Part shown: positions 25,662 to 38,299 of the stretch, piece after piece
Layout: the number at the start of each line of letters is the position of its first letter
Numbering within the stretch: the first letter of the stretch is position 1
Assembly (NCBI GenBank): GCA_025093555.1
Contig: JAIWNF010000026.1
Location: forward strand, 186,001-250,000
Direction: 5' to 3'
Source of the DNA: Circinella umbellata
Taxonomy: Eukaryota > Mucoromycota > Mucoromycetes > Mucorales > Lichtheimiaceae
DNA length: 64,000 bases
Position numbers and translations under genes: made by a program
The notes under the pieces: model-generated
What the model saw: the letters and a program-made list of their open reading frames with translations, nothing else
Databases searched by the model: none
Told to the model about the DNA's origin: nothing

Positions 25662-26869
25662 AGTGACACCCAATTTTTTTTTTTTTTGCGGTGTATAAAT
25701 ATATAAAAAGAAAATCTTATGCATGTCGGTTAAGGTCCCTGAAAATTAACGTAAACATTATCTTTCTTTTGACATTGTTCGTATAAGTGTTCGTGTTTTA
25801 TCTCTATGCAGTTTTAGTGTTATTAAATTATTCCTGGGTGTAGAAATATGTATTTGAGAATTTCACAAACTGTCCCTTTACTGAACAATATATGCTGGTA
25901 TTATGGTATAGCATCACAATTTATCATCGGAGTAGACTTGCAACAAACGAGAAGAGATTAACAAACTGAAGATCTAGATCTAAGCATCCCATCATTTTTT
26001 TTGGGGGGAGTGGGGGGGGGATTTCAAAACGTGAAAATATATCTTATAAGTGAAATAAATTAATGATGGTCAAGTACGTAGCCCATATCCCATGTCAATT
26101 AATGAGTCATTCTTTTATGTTTATAGCATGTAAGTAATGATACTATTTGTGAGGCGCAGCATGCGCACGTAAAGTTGTTGTTACTTTGTCCATCCTCAAA
26201 GTTATATAAATAATCATGTGCAGGTACCCTTTGCTTGTTGCTATCACGTAAATAAAATGTAATACGTATCAGCAAGCGCGCCACAGAATGTTCTTTTGTC
26301 ATAGCCTATTTATTAATGCTTTATATAATACTACACATACCAAAAGCTTGCTGCTGTTTATTCGCATGATATAAAAAATCTTTTTTTTTTTTTTTTCAAA
26401 ACGTCCTGTGATCGTTGTGCGGCGCGCCTCGTGATACTAGCAAAAATAATTTCTTTTAGTATTAAAGCTTCAAATTATATGCACAATGTTATTATTTATA
26501 CCATATCTGCCCAAAACATATATATACGTACAAAAAAAATAAGACATATGATGGATGAGGTTCCATCATCGTCGCTGTCGGCGTTATCGGGATCGAAAGC
26601 CGATAAAAAGTATCACTCTCCTACACCATACAAAACTTATATCTTTTCCCTCTTTGGGTGTTAACAAAGAGTTTGTGTTATTGTTTTGCTATTACTATTG
26701 ATGTCCATCACATCATGAGAAGCGAGGTAGTAAAACAGATGGTTAGAAAAAAAAGTATAAATATAAAGGCTATGGTGATAGGTTTTTAAATTAGTTTAAA
26801 AACGATCTCGTTTTTTTTATTTTATTTGTTTTCTACGTACATCCACCCAAAACTTTTTTTTATAGCATT
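25662..26869. other. 5' region of the zinc-finger gene and spacer
   Basis: About 1.2 kb upstream of the zinc-finger gene with G-run and T-run tracts (near 26000 and 26380). A frame at 26431-26664 has no homology I recognise and lacks splice signals. Promoter elements cannot be assigned individually. Confidence 0.4.
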
Positions 26870-27244
26870 ATGAATATTCCTCCCTATGAATCTTTTTCAT
26901 ATAATTATGGTGATTTCGAAAACATTTCATTTTCCACCGAAGAATCGGGAACAAGGACAACCCAGAGTGATGCAACAATGTTGGTAACAAATCGTTCATC
27001 CGGAGCAATCCCGATGTCTCTGATCTCTACTACCCAGCAGCAGAAAGAAACAAGAGTAAACAACACAAGCAATGTTTCGAACGTTTACTGTCTTTATAAT
27101 GCCAATGCTACTAGTTCGGTAAGTATAATAAATCTAAGAGCTTGTAATGCAATCTATCTGATGCAGTTAATCTAGTGAGCTACTGCTGGGCGGATAACTT
27201 GTTTCTTTCAATATTAAATAAATTAATATAACAGACTAACTACA

Positions 27245-27278
<34 letters not shown>

Positions 27279-28879
27279 TTGTTTTTCTTGTCAACAGCTT
27301 TCTCAAGGATCCAACTATGAGTGGAATCAGCAACACGGACCACAACTATCATCGGACTTTTGCCCTCCAGTGAATCGTGATTACTGTGATATTAACATAC
27401 TTAATGGTAACACCAATAATAGTCACGTGTGGGGTCAAGAGCAATCTATTAATTTGGCCACTTCAAACGATAAAGGTATGTATGCATAACACCCAAATAG
27501 CAATAGCTCAAATAATTTACAAACTCCCCCTTTTTTTTTATAAAGGAGCTTATTTAATAATCTCTCTTGTTCATTTTATTATCAATCATAATAGGGTTAT
27601 CATCTGGTCCCCATAAACGAACATTATCAGTACCTGAAGGTAATCGTTTTGGGCAGAAGTACTTCCTGACCAGGTCCACAACAGAAACTATCAACCCTAA
27701 GTGGCCATCGTATTCAAATAGTAGGGCTAGTCGTAATTATACCAATGATAATATTCCGCATCAGCAACAGCAACTTACAATTGACACCTCATTCTTATCA
27801 ACAGAACCAAGTGATGAATGGAAGTTATTACAGCAGCATGATTGGATGCAGCAGATAGAAAATCATAATAATAACCAAAGATTTTCTTCTTCCTCTTCTT
27901 CGGCAAGTAAAAAGATGGTAATAATAGACTACGTACAGCTAAAAATTATTACACATAAAAATAAATAGTATATATAGTGACTAATTATATTCTATTTTAC
28001 ACTACAAAAAACTAGAACCAACAGCTTTGCTATTCTTTTGATGATAATTATGTTGATTATCCGTTATTGTCTTCGTCCGGGGAATCGTCAAACGAATCTT
28101 CAGTATTACAACAATTACAACAATGGACCACAATAGAAAATAGTAGTTATCCATCATCGTCAAGAACATCATCATTACAACAGCGGCCTGCGAAAGAACC
28201 TCAATGTAATCCATTCTCATTATTATCAGCGGGATGCGTGAACACAAGAATTGACAGCAGCAATAGCACCAACAGCAACACCGATAGCAATCGTTGTTTT
28301 TCGGGAGAAAGCTCTCGACTTTCATCCATATCTTCCTCTTCATCTTCTGTCAGCTCTACTCGGACAACTGCCAAAAAAGATTCTTACATTTGCTTCTTTG
28401 GTACATGTCGTCAAAAAATCGGACGTCGATCTGATTTACCACGACATATTCGAAGCAAGCATGATCAAGTAAACGAAAAAGTACAATACCAATGTCATGG
28501 ATGCTGCAAATATATTACGTGTGCTCGTCGTGATATGATAAACCGACATATAAATAACACTTGTTCGAATATAAAGAAAAAAAAAGTAATATCATCAAGA
28601 CAACCTCATTCTCCAGTTAGTGCTGACAAAGATAATAGTATGAATATTAATAATTATGGATATACCATTATCAAAAAACCTAGTGTCTATCGTTGCTTAT
28701 TTGATAAATGCGACGAAACATTTCCTGATGAACCAGATTACGAAAATCACATATTAGATCATGACACGATAAATAAAAAAATTGATATAACAGATTATTG
28801 CGATAGTTGTGGGGAAGTAAAATATTATACGAGAATTCAGCACTTGAAACGACATTTCGAGGAATGTCATACGAAGTAA
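26870..28879 (+). CDS. C2H2-type zinc-finger protein, probable transcription factor
   Basis: Four exons (26870-27118, 27298-27475, 27595-27917, 28016-28879) join in phase to 537 residues. The first 370 residues are Ser/Asn/Gln-rich and disordered-looking, typical of fungal regulators. The C-terminal part carries zinc-finger-like units: CFFGTCRQKIGRRSDLPRHI followed by RSKH (from about residue 376); CHGCCKYITCARRDMINRHI, which lacks a clean second His pair; CLFDKCDETFPDEPDYENHI followed by LDH; and a final CDSCG...HLKRHFEECH. Spacing is irregular, so DNA binding is inferred from the first, third and fourth units. The ATG at 26870 follows a long pyrimidine-rich leader. Targets unknown. Confidence 0.8.
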
Positions 28880-29353
28880 ATAATTATAATGCCAATAAGA
28901 GTATTAGACTCCTATTATTTATTTAATATACATTGTATTAATCTGTACGTAGTAGCTATAATAATATGTACATATTGAGGCAGTTTTTTTTTGTTCTGTA
29001 AAAATAAATAAATAAGTAAATAGAATAAAATTATATTACATTTATGAGTAAAATTCCTCTCACTTTTTTTTTCCCAGTCTTCTTACAAAAGGTCATTTTA
29101 TATATAGAAAGAGGACGGAAGGTAAAATTTTAAGGGAGAAAAAGATAAGTAATTAGAAAATAAAAAAAAAGGGGGAAACAGTGATATGTTTTACGTACGT
29201 AATAATAGTAGTAGTAATAGTGCAGGTAATAATATATAGAAGGTAAAGAGAAAAAATAGTGAAGTATAATTATCTATTTATATGCTCATGTAATATGAAT
29301 ATGTTGGTATTTCTTTAAATATGTGACAAGGGAAACCTTTTCTTATATTCACT
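28880..29353. other. Spacer between convergent genes
   Basis: 3' flanks of the zinc-finger gene and of the G-alpha gene. A/T-rich with AATAAA-like motifs near 29008-29030; no exon seen. Confidence 0.5.
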
Positions 29354-31376
29354 TTATAAGATACCGGAATCTTTCAATGCGTTCCTTAAAATCGTATCAG
29401 TAATGGCGGAAAACACGAGTCGAATCTAATATAATTGAGTTAATAAAAAAGTGATATATTCAAATGTAAATTGAGAATAAAAGTACGTAGTAAATCGCTT
29501 GGTTAAATAGCAGTTATATACATACATTAGGTGTATCAGTTGCTTGAGTAAGACTTTTTTTTTGGTATACATAGAAATATGTTTTATAAAAAATAAAATT
29601 AAAGTTGATGAGCCAAAAAAAAGGGGTGGAAGAAAGTTTAAGAATAATGAAAATAAGAATGTAACAGAAATAGTAGCTAGCCTCTTTTTCTCTTTTCAAT
29701 AGATTAATCGATCACTTTTTATTACTTACTGTGGAAATATATGAAGCTTGGCACGATTTGTTTGATTAAACCGCCAAAGAATATATTTTGCAGCTTTATT
29801 AATATCCGAACCACCTATATAAACATTACATATGTATATTTTCAGTTACAACTGCCAAGCTTATTATCATCTTTAGCATCATATTATGTTTGTTTAGTTT
29901 TTTTTTTACCTCCATAATCGGGAAAATATTTTTCCAATGGTATTTTTGGTAGCTTTTTTTTAAAGACATCAATTTTGTTTAAGAAAAGAATAATAGATGT
30001 TTTTATAAACCATCGACTATTAATAACAGATTCGAATAATACCAAGCTTTCCATCATACGATTCTAAAATAAATATATCATATAATAGTAATAATAATAA
30101 TAATAGCAAAATAAATGTTAAAGATGGTAACATTTAGCATTCCCATATACTATGTTTCACTCATATGAAGGAGATCAAGGGAGAGAAACGAGGAGAAGTA
30201 TGTAATAATAAATAAAACTAAGGGTTAGATATACAAATATATATATATATAAATAAATTACCTGCCGAGATTCCTCAAGTAAAACTTGATCATATTCACT
30301 TAGAGATACACAAAAAATAATAGATGTTACAGCTTCAAAGCAATGAATCCATTTTTTACGTTCCGAACGTTGACCGCCTACATCGAACATGCTATAAAAA
30401 AAAGACTTAATTAAGCTGCTTGCTTCCCTGCGAAAATAAAAATAAAAAAGTTGGATTATTATGCGTACTGGATATTTAACTGCCCCATCTTGAATCGAGT
30501 CTCCGATATTCCGGTTGTTTTGCATCGTGCACGCAGTACATCTTGAATATTTGGAATATATTCGGTTTCGCCTATTCGACTTGCATTTTCGAAAAAACTT
30601 TTATATTTTATAATAAAAAGTATGTTTTGAGTGAATACGTACGTAGAACCAAAAAAAAAGGGAATATTAAAGAGGTAGATGGAAGAACTTACTAAGGTGC
30701 CGAATCCATCATATAAAAATCATTTCCTTCTTTATCCAATAGACGTGCAACAATTCCATCTTTCCAAATACTTGCTATCGCTATAGCAATTTCAGAACAT
30801 ATTGGCTCTTCCATATTTTTGTTACTAAGTTTATATTCCATAATTTGTTGTGCATGATACTAACAAATAAAACAAAACAACAAGCAATAGAAATAATACT
30901 CTTAGTAATAATGATTTGATTTCGCTTATAAAGTTGATGCGTCGGTTTTTTTTTTTTTGTTTTCCAGTAAAAGTGAATGAGGAACATACTTGGTTTTTTT
31001 CTTCTTCAAAATTGTAATCAAATTTGCGAACACCGGCGATCAATGTATGAGCGGATTCGACTAAATTTTTATAAACTGCAGCACGCCATGCCATTAATTC
31101 ATCGGCCGTGTAACCATTTTGATGAATAATTTTCATTTGCTTTACAATAGTTGACTTGCCAGATTCTCCACTTCCTATATATACCATTATCAATTTCATT
31201 GTTAATTATTTATAATAATAACAATAGTAACAATAGTATAATTAGATATAACAATTACCCAGCAATAATATCTTGCATTCTCGTTTAAGTTTTTCAAAAT
31301 CTTCTTCCAACATTCTATCAATATTTTGACTATGGTCTTTTTCTGCTTTTTCATCTGAAGATATGCATAAACCCAT
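29354..31376 (-). CDS. Heterotrimeric G-protein alpha subunit
   Basis: This GTP-binding subunit couples seven-helix receptors to effectors at the plasma membrane. Nine exons (31259-31376, 30990-31174, 30693-30859, 30469-30597, 30262-30391, 29910-30063, 29730-29814, 29526-29553, 29354-29425) join in phase to 355 residues, the normal family size. Visible motifs: N-terminal MGLC (Gly2 myristoylation, Cys4 palmitoylation), P-loop GSGESGKST (40-48), switch I RARCKTTG with catalytic Arg181, switch II DVGGQ with Gln207, NKID (272-275), and C-terminal LTQATDTPN and DSGIL. The canonical TCAT base-recognition motif reads TQAT. There is no Cys at position -4, so no pertussis-toxin-type site. Exon 8 is only 28 nt. 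Several Mucoromycota carry multiple G-alpha paralogs, so no subgroup is assigned. Confidence 0.97.
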
Positions 31377-31949
31377 TGTTATAATTATTATAGTTATTTT
31401 TTTTCTACTTTATATAACTAATTTCAGTTGAATGGTAATGTGGAACGAATGGAGACAATGAGACTTTCTTTTTGAAAGAGTGAAAAAGGAAGAAAAAAGA
31501 AAAAAAGAAAAGAAAGGAAGAAGAAGTGAGAAATAAAAGAGAGTTATTCATACATCATGAACTAACTTTTTATTTTAGACTCTATAATAGGAATAATAAT
31601 AAGGAAAAAAGGCAACAAAAAGAAATTAGGAGGGAAAGTGGATTTATGTGTTTGGGGGAGAGGGGGAATACTAATAATTCAGGGCATAAAAGAAATTGAG
31701 CATCTTCCTTCTAAAAAAAACAGATCCCGTTGAATCACTCTCCTAACTTTTTTCATAATTACTATAACAACACATTCAACATATTAGAGAAACTGTTTTT
31801 AGCATTATGCATATCCCACTCAACACAACACCAATGGTTACACACACGCAGTATGTTATTATAAATTATGTAATATACCACTTGAACCATTGTTTTTTTT
31901 TTATGTAAATGCAATTGTTAAAAAGAAATGTAATGTATGTATATTTCTA
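31377..31949. other. G-alpha 5' flank and rhodanese 3' flank
   Basis: A purine-rich tract (about 31465-31545) lies just upstream of the G-alpha start. The rest is AT-rich. No exon found. Confidence 0.5.
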
Positions 31950-32845
31950 TTATGCTTGAGATGATTTATCGACATAATCAGCATAACTTCCTGGATAATT
32001 CAATACACTACAGTAAATAGAAACAATGATATCATTAATCTTTTGCTTTTTATGACAAAAAACATTCATACATATTGAATATACTTACTTTTTATAACCA
32101 ATTTCACGTAAAAAGTTTGCTGCATTATTACTACGAATACCAGCTTGACAGTAAACAATAATTTTGTCCTCTTCTTTAGGTCTTTCAAAACCAAATTCTT
32201 CTTCAAATTCTTCTGAAGACATAGTCCATGCAGGTAACAGTTTACTCTATTTTATTTGTTTTATGATAATATATGATCAGTATATATAGCATCATTAATT
32301 TTATGCACCTGCTTTAATTCTTATTGTTGTGATCATTAAAAAAAAAAAGAAAAAATGCATATTCTATTCTTTTTTTTTTTCGCTTACCAGGGGGATATTG
32401 ATGGCAGATGGTATGAATCCTTGCATAACTTCACTTGGTTCTCGTACATCAAGTAGAGTATAATCCTATTAATTATCCCCCACCAAAATAAATAAATAAA
32501 TAAATAAATAAAATAGTATTATTATTATTTGCTGTCTGCTATTTTTGACACAAACGTGGAAAACCCGCTTACGGTATCATTTTCTTTGACAATGCGTTGA
32601 ACTATTTCAAAATCAACATTTTCATTATTGGTAGTATACGAACGGATTCCTTGTGCTTGATTGTTGATCAATGGGACAATGTTGAATTTTATGTTGCTGT
32701 TCTTGACAACTGGTCGAGAAGACAAAGCTGATTGACGACAAATGTTATGAATTGCTCTGATATTATTTCGAGCAACAGTTTGACGTCCTACTGTCCATTG
32801 TAATGTTGAAAATACGCGAGTATTTAGAATGCGTTGAGTGGTCAT
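31950..32845 (-). CDS. Mitochondrial rhodanese-domain sulfurtransferase
   Basis: Single-domain rhodanese, predicted to transfer sulfane sulfur in mitochondria. Four exons (32573-32845, 32388-32465, 32089-32246, 31950-32007) join in phase to 188 residues. The N-terminal 75 residues are Arg/Ser/Asn-rich and nearly free of acidic residues (MTTQRILNTRVFSTLQWTVG), as in mitochondrial presequences. The rhodanese fold follows: YTLLDVREPSEVMQGFIPSA, INIPL, then active-site loop IVYCQAGIRSNNAA with Cys150, and GYKNVLNYPGSYADY. The six-residue loop CQAGIR is consistent with sulfurtransferase rather than the longer Cdc25-phosphatase loop. Substrate not determined. Confidence 0.93.
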
Positions 32846-34241
32846 GACTATTTTTTCTTACTCTCCTGAATCTAGGAAATAAAAAGGTTATGAAGTATAA
32901 ACTCAATAATCATCTTCGGGAACTAAACAAAAACCGGGGAAAAAATTATTTTTCCACCCGTTGACATGGTAATGATTATCATTTTATTGTTATGTCTTTT
33001 TATCCGTTGTCAACAAGTATAACATATAACATACGATAATACTTATGGCCACAGAGAAAAATTAATATAAAAGCATGGGAGCATTTAATTTGAGAATGAT
33101 CACCCTTGCGTTGATTACTAATAATGCTATAATATATTTTTAAATTTATACCCCACCTACTAAACAATGAATTGTTTAATAAGAATGGATTGACTCCTTT
33201 TTATTATTGAGCCACATGATTGGATTGGCATTCATATTTTGAAAACTTGGATCATCCAAGTTCATCTGTTCTCTAACTTTGTGATCTACGCAAGCTCACT
33301 TATTTTCTTCTTCCAATCATACCAAAAAAAAACACTGTTATGACCTTCAATTATCAATAATACCAAAGAATGCACAGTGTCCATAAAGAAATAAATAAAA
33401 AGGAGATGAGAACATATTATTATTAGTAAATAAGCAATGATATATCTTATTGTTTTGGAGGGGTTGTCTGTGCGGAACAATATGTAATAGCTGCATTGAA
33501 TAATTACCACTGAAAAACAAAATTGCTTGGCATAAAGTTATGTACTTTTTTAATTCCTGAATATTTTTAACAACTCAATAATCAACAACAATCACTTGGG
33601 CCCCCTCACTTCTTTTTGAATTATGATTTCGACTTATGATGCCAAGAAGAGAAGTATGTGCCTTATACATAATATGACAACAATAATAATATCTTCCTCA
33701 TCCTTCATGCAAACTCCTGTGGTTAAGTTGGTCAATCACTTTAAATATATAATATTGCATAATATTTATTATGTAAACAAAGCAAAAACAAATCAAACAA
33801 ATCAAAACAAAGGACTTTTCTGAAACTTTGACTATTATGTAAGAAATGTAAGAAGGAGATAAATAAAAAAATTAGGGATTTATATCTCATTTTATATAAA
33901 AGTGATTATTATTAACAAAAAACTTGTGGAGGGGGGGGCGGTGCTGATTATTTTTTTTTTGGGTTTCATTGTCATTTAATCAAATTTATCCAATGATTAT
34001 TCCGCATGGGGATTCCAGCATTACGTCTTTTTTTTTTTTGGCCTTCGCTGGATTCTAACCACGCACCAAAAAAAAAAAAAAAAGGAAAGGTTGCGTGTCC
34101 GTGTGGGGATTTTTTTTAGTCTTCCTCTCGTGTAGGGTCCTCTTTATATATACATATATATTATATCCCTCATTCTTTTTCTCCTTTGGCTTTCACTATA
34201 AATATATATATATATATATATACAAATATACAAATACAATA
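32846..34241. promoter_or_regulatory. Bidirectional promoter region, rhodanese (left) and ubiquilin (right)
   Basis: The two genes diverge from this 1.4-kb gap. Close to the ubiquilin ATG is a long (TA)n run (about 34200-34221) within CTATAAATATATA, a likely TATA region, followed by a short A-rich leader. Poly-A and poly-T runs near 33950-34085 are prominent. No coding exon recognised. Confidence 0.45.
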
Positions 34242-36692
34242 ATGGGAACTCCAATTACTGTAAAGGTTCGACCATCCAATGGCAACTTGATTGATGTTGA
34301 GTTTGATCCCGAATCAATTACCATTCTTGAACTTAAACAACTAATCGCTGATAAGATGGATAATGCAGAACCTTGTGAACTTCGACTTGTTTACTCGGGT
34401 CGGATACTCAAGGATGACGATATTTGTCAAGATTATAGTAAGTTTTAAATAAATTATATATTTTTTTCCTCTACAATCGTAAGAAAGAAACAAACCTTTC
34501 CTTTTTTTTATTATTCATATATTAATAATGATAACAAAATAATTAGAAATTAGTCAAGGTCATACAATCCATGTGGTTCGATCGACAGCTAAAAAACAAC
34601 AATCTCCTTCTTCTTCTTCTTCAAGTCCACAAACTTCGAAAGCATCGGCACCTACTGTACCTAATAATGACAATACTACTACCACTACCACTACTAGTAC
34701 TACTACTACAGCAGCAGGAACTCCTCCAACAGCAACAACGAACACTACTACACCTGTCGATAGTGCCACAAATGATTCGACAAATACGCCACGTTTAGGA
34801 GGATTTCCCGGTCTAGGCGGATTTGGACAACAAGGACAGGATCCATTAGATATGTTTGGTGGTGGGAATATGCGTACACCTATGATGGAACCTGAGACTA
34901 TGCGACGATTAATGGATTCACCCATGATGCAAAATTTATTGGGCAACACTGGTAATAATCAGGGCAAAAATAAGATGAAATAGGATATATTTTATAAGTA
35001 TATATAATACTGAACTGTTTATTTTTTTTAGATCTTGTACGGTCCATTATTATGAGTAATCCACAAATGAGAACATTAGTAGAACAAAACCCAGAGATTG
35101 GTCATGTTATTAATGATCCCGCATTCTTACGACAATCAATAGAAATGATGAGGTAAAAAGAGATTCAAATAAGTTTACATAATATTCTTGTCTTTTTGAA
35201 AAAAGGTATACTAATAACTATATTCATTTATTGTTCCACACAGAAACCCAGAAATGATGCGACAAATGCAACGTAGCAATGATCGTGCTTTATCTAATAT
35301 TGAAGTAAGAAAGATAATAATTATTTTTTTTATACAAGGAAAAAGGAGAGGAAAAGGGAGAGGAAAATCTAAATACATTATATATTTATACACACGATTA
35401 GGCACTTCCAGGAGGTTTCAATCATTTACGACGAATGTATAATACTTTCCAAGATCCTTTAGAATCTGCTGCTCGACCTGATGATCGTTCTACTGAAGAA
35501 GCAAATGCTCGACTTGCACGGGAATTGAATGTTACCAGTATTCCAGGTAGGAAAAGAAAAAGGCATGAGTGATACACATGCATCAACAAATAGCATACAA
35601 ACATAAATAATATCTTTTTTTAAATGTGTACTCTGATGAAACGTCCTTTAGAAAATCAATTAAATACCCAGGCATTGCCAAACCCTTGGGCTGCTACATC
35701 TCGATCTCAGGAGTCTTCATCTTCACCCGCCGGTGCAGGTGCATTTGATTCATCTGCTTTGAGTGGTTTAGGTGGACTCGGAGGATTAGGTGGACTAGGT
35801 GGGTTAGGTGCTTTGGGTGCTTTGGGTGGTATGGGAGGTAACAACGCATCAGACAACAATGATTCAACCAATAATAATAATAATAACACCAACAATCCAT
35901 TTGCTGGTAAGTAATAATGTTTATTATCTTGAGAGAAAAGACATTTTAAATAGATTGGATTACTAAATTAATTTATTTTTGTGAAATTGATATAGGCTTA
36001 TCCATGTTTCCATTCATGAGCCCACAACAAGGACAAGGACAACAACAATCGGTAATAAGGAAGAGGCCAAAAAAAATCCCATATAAGATCACACATGTAG
36101 CTTATTAATTTTTGAAAATTATTAACATGACTCATCTTTATATATTTATATATCATATTAGAATACATCAACATCGACTCCTCCATCGTCTACAGACAAC
36201 AACACGAATACACAGCAACAACAGGTCCCATTTTGGGCCGATCCAAACTTTATTCAAGCTAGTATGCGTTTACAACAAGCTATGACGGACAGTCAAAGAC
36301 AAAACTCTCAACAAGAGGGTAATCAACAGCAACAACAACAGCAGCAAATGCCAATGTTTCCTTTTTCAGGGGGAGGATTATGGAATTTAGGGTAAAGTCT
36401 GTTCTTATTAGATATAGTATCATTAAGCGGATAGGAACTGCGGCATATTTGTCAGTTACATTAAGGAATTACTAATTGACGCTAATCTATATATAATAGT
36501 GCTAATAATACTGGATCAGCAGCTTTGGGTGGTTCAAATACATCAACTACTGAGCCTCCAGAAACACGATTCAGATCACAACTTGAACAATTGGAAGAAA
36601 TGGGATTTTCAGAACGACAAGCCAATATACGTGCTTTATTGGCTACAGGTGGTAATGTACAGGCAGCTATTGAATATTTATTATCCAATTAA
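34242..36692 (+). CDS. DSK2: Ubiquilin / Dsk2-type ubiquitin shuttle protein
   Basis: UBL-UBA shuttle factors deliver ubiquitylated clients to the proteasome. Nine exons (34242-34437, 34547-34951, 35032-35152, 35244-35304, 35402-35546, 35652-35906, 35996-36051, 36162-36391, 36500-36692) join in phase to 553 residues. Residues 1-75 are a ubiquitin-like domain ([35 protein letters not shown]). A Thr/Ser-rich linker follows, then STI1-like repeats ([76 protein letters not shown]), a Gly-Leu-rich tract, Asn and Gln runs, and a C-terminal UBA domain ([29 protein letters not shown]). The domain order is diagnostic. Open frames across each intron look like separate small genes but are not. Confidence 0.97.
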
Positions 36693-38299
36693 ACAAAAAA
36701 AAAAAGAGTATACATCAATATTACCTTTTATTTTTATTTTCTTGTACCCAATTTTTCGTTCCAAATAACTACAATTATTATATATTATTTTTATTATATA
36801 TATATTCTCTTTTGAAACAACCTTCTTTTATCTCTTTTATTCTTCTTATATAATTCATCTTATCTTATGTCACATGTGAAAAAAGAAAGTAATAGCTTAT
36901 ACCTTTTGTCTTTCTTTTTTTTTTTTTTCATCATGGCTTGTCATCTTCCACTCTACTTCCTTTTCCCTACCTTCCCTCATATTACTTAAATCTTTTTTTC
37001 TCTTTGCAGATTAACCCCCCTACATCGATAACTCTACTATATAATCTCGGCTATATATTCAATTTGCGATACACTTTTTTTTTATTAGTTTCTCTTTATA
37101 TACTTTGAATGATCGAGATTTATTTCCCAAAAAAAAAATATAGAATGAACATCGTTGTTTATCAAGAGTTTAATATTGTGAAACCTCCCGATTTTATACA
37201 TCGTTATTTTAGTAAATACTTCTAGATATTAGTTAAAATACATATTATTATTTTGTTGGCGTTTGTAAGAACGTATATAATAAAATCATATTAATTGCTA
37301 AATGCCTACACATACATACAAAAAAGTGGCTCTTCCCCTCACCTTTGATAACTATACGTAGTCCATGTACAACGTTAGAACAATGCTGAGTTATCTGTGT
37401 AGGGTATTGTAGACAAGATACGAAAAATAGGTAAAGTATATACAATACTTAACCCGAAAAAAATAAAATAAAGACATATGTGATAATGTTTATCTCTTAG
37501 AAACAAATGAAAGTGAAGGAACTGACATATATTATACGTACCATTTTTTTCAACGTCAAAGCATAATCGCAGATCATGATTTAATAGACACATACGTATC
37601 ATAACTATATATAAATATATACATCTACCTATGTTTTAACTAATTGCTCTCAATTCTTCACTCAAGTGAAAACAAAAATTGGCATTGTAGATCTTTGTGG
37701 AGTTATTTCAATATCTTCTCTGATGCAATGCGAATTTTTTAAATTGATGCGTATGCTTGTGGGAAGATCAGTTTTTATTGACACTATTTAACTGGATTCA
37801 TAAATAAGCAGCCATACGCTTGCTAAATCAAGTTGAACTTTACTCGTTTGAGGCGTATCGCATATCATTATTGTTGGAATGACACTCAATTCTTTAATTC
37901 AACTCCATTCAAAAATAAAAGTTGTTCATCTACAGCATACTAAATAGCGATCACTGCTGGTTCTCTTTCTCGCGTTTATCCAATTGTTTTTTTTTGTTAA
38001 AATTAGTTTAACACACTATCTTGGTATTTATGTACGTACTTCTACAGCAATGTATCATCTTCATTATAAAGAAGATTCTCTAGTACCATTATTATCACAT
38101 GAACAGCTACTTTCCCTTATAAAGTGTAACAAACATTCAAAAAGAATATAAATAACGGGCATAAATTGAGGTTTTTATTGATTATGACCAGTCACTTTAA
38201 TAAATAAGAAAAAACAAGGATATAAATCTTGTTCTAGATACGTATTCAATTATTTATACAATACTGTTCATCGTTTTTATCGACCTAACGTTGTTGTTA
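36693..38299. other. Gene-poor spacer between DSK2 and the peptide precursor
   Basis: 1.6 kb of AT-rich sequence. T-rich tracts directly after DSK2 probably belong to its 3' end. Two short minus-strand frames near 37.25-37.6 kb have no protein-like composition. Nothing further. Confidence 0.45.

Noticed and set aside
34560..34949. 129-codon minus-strand frame rich in Val/Gly
   Set aside because: Antisense of the Thr/Ser-rich linker in the ubiquilin second exon.
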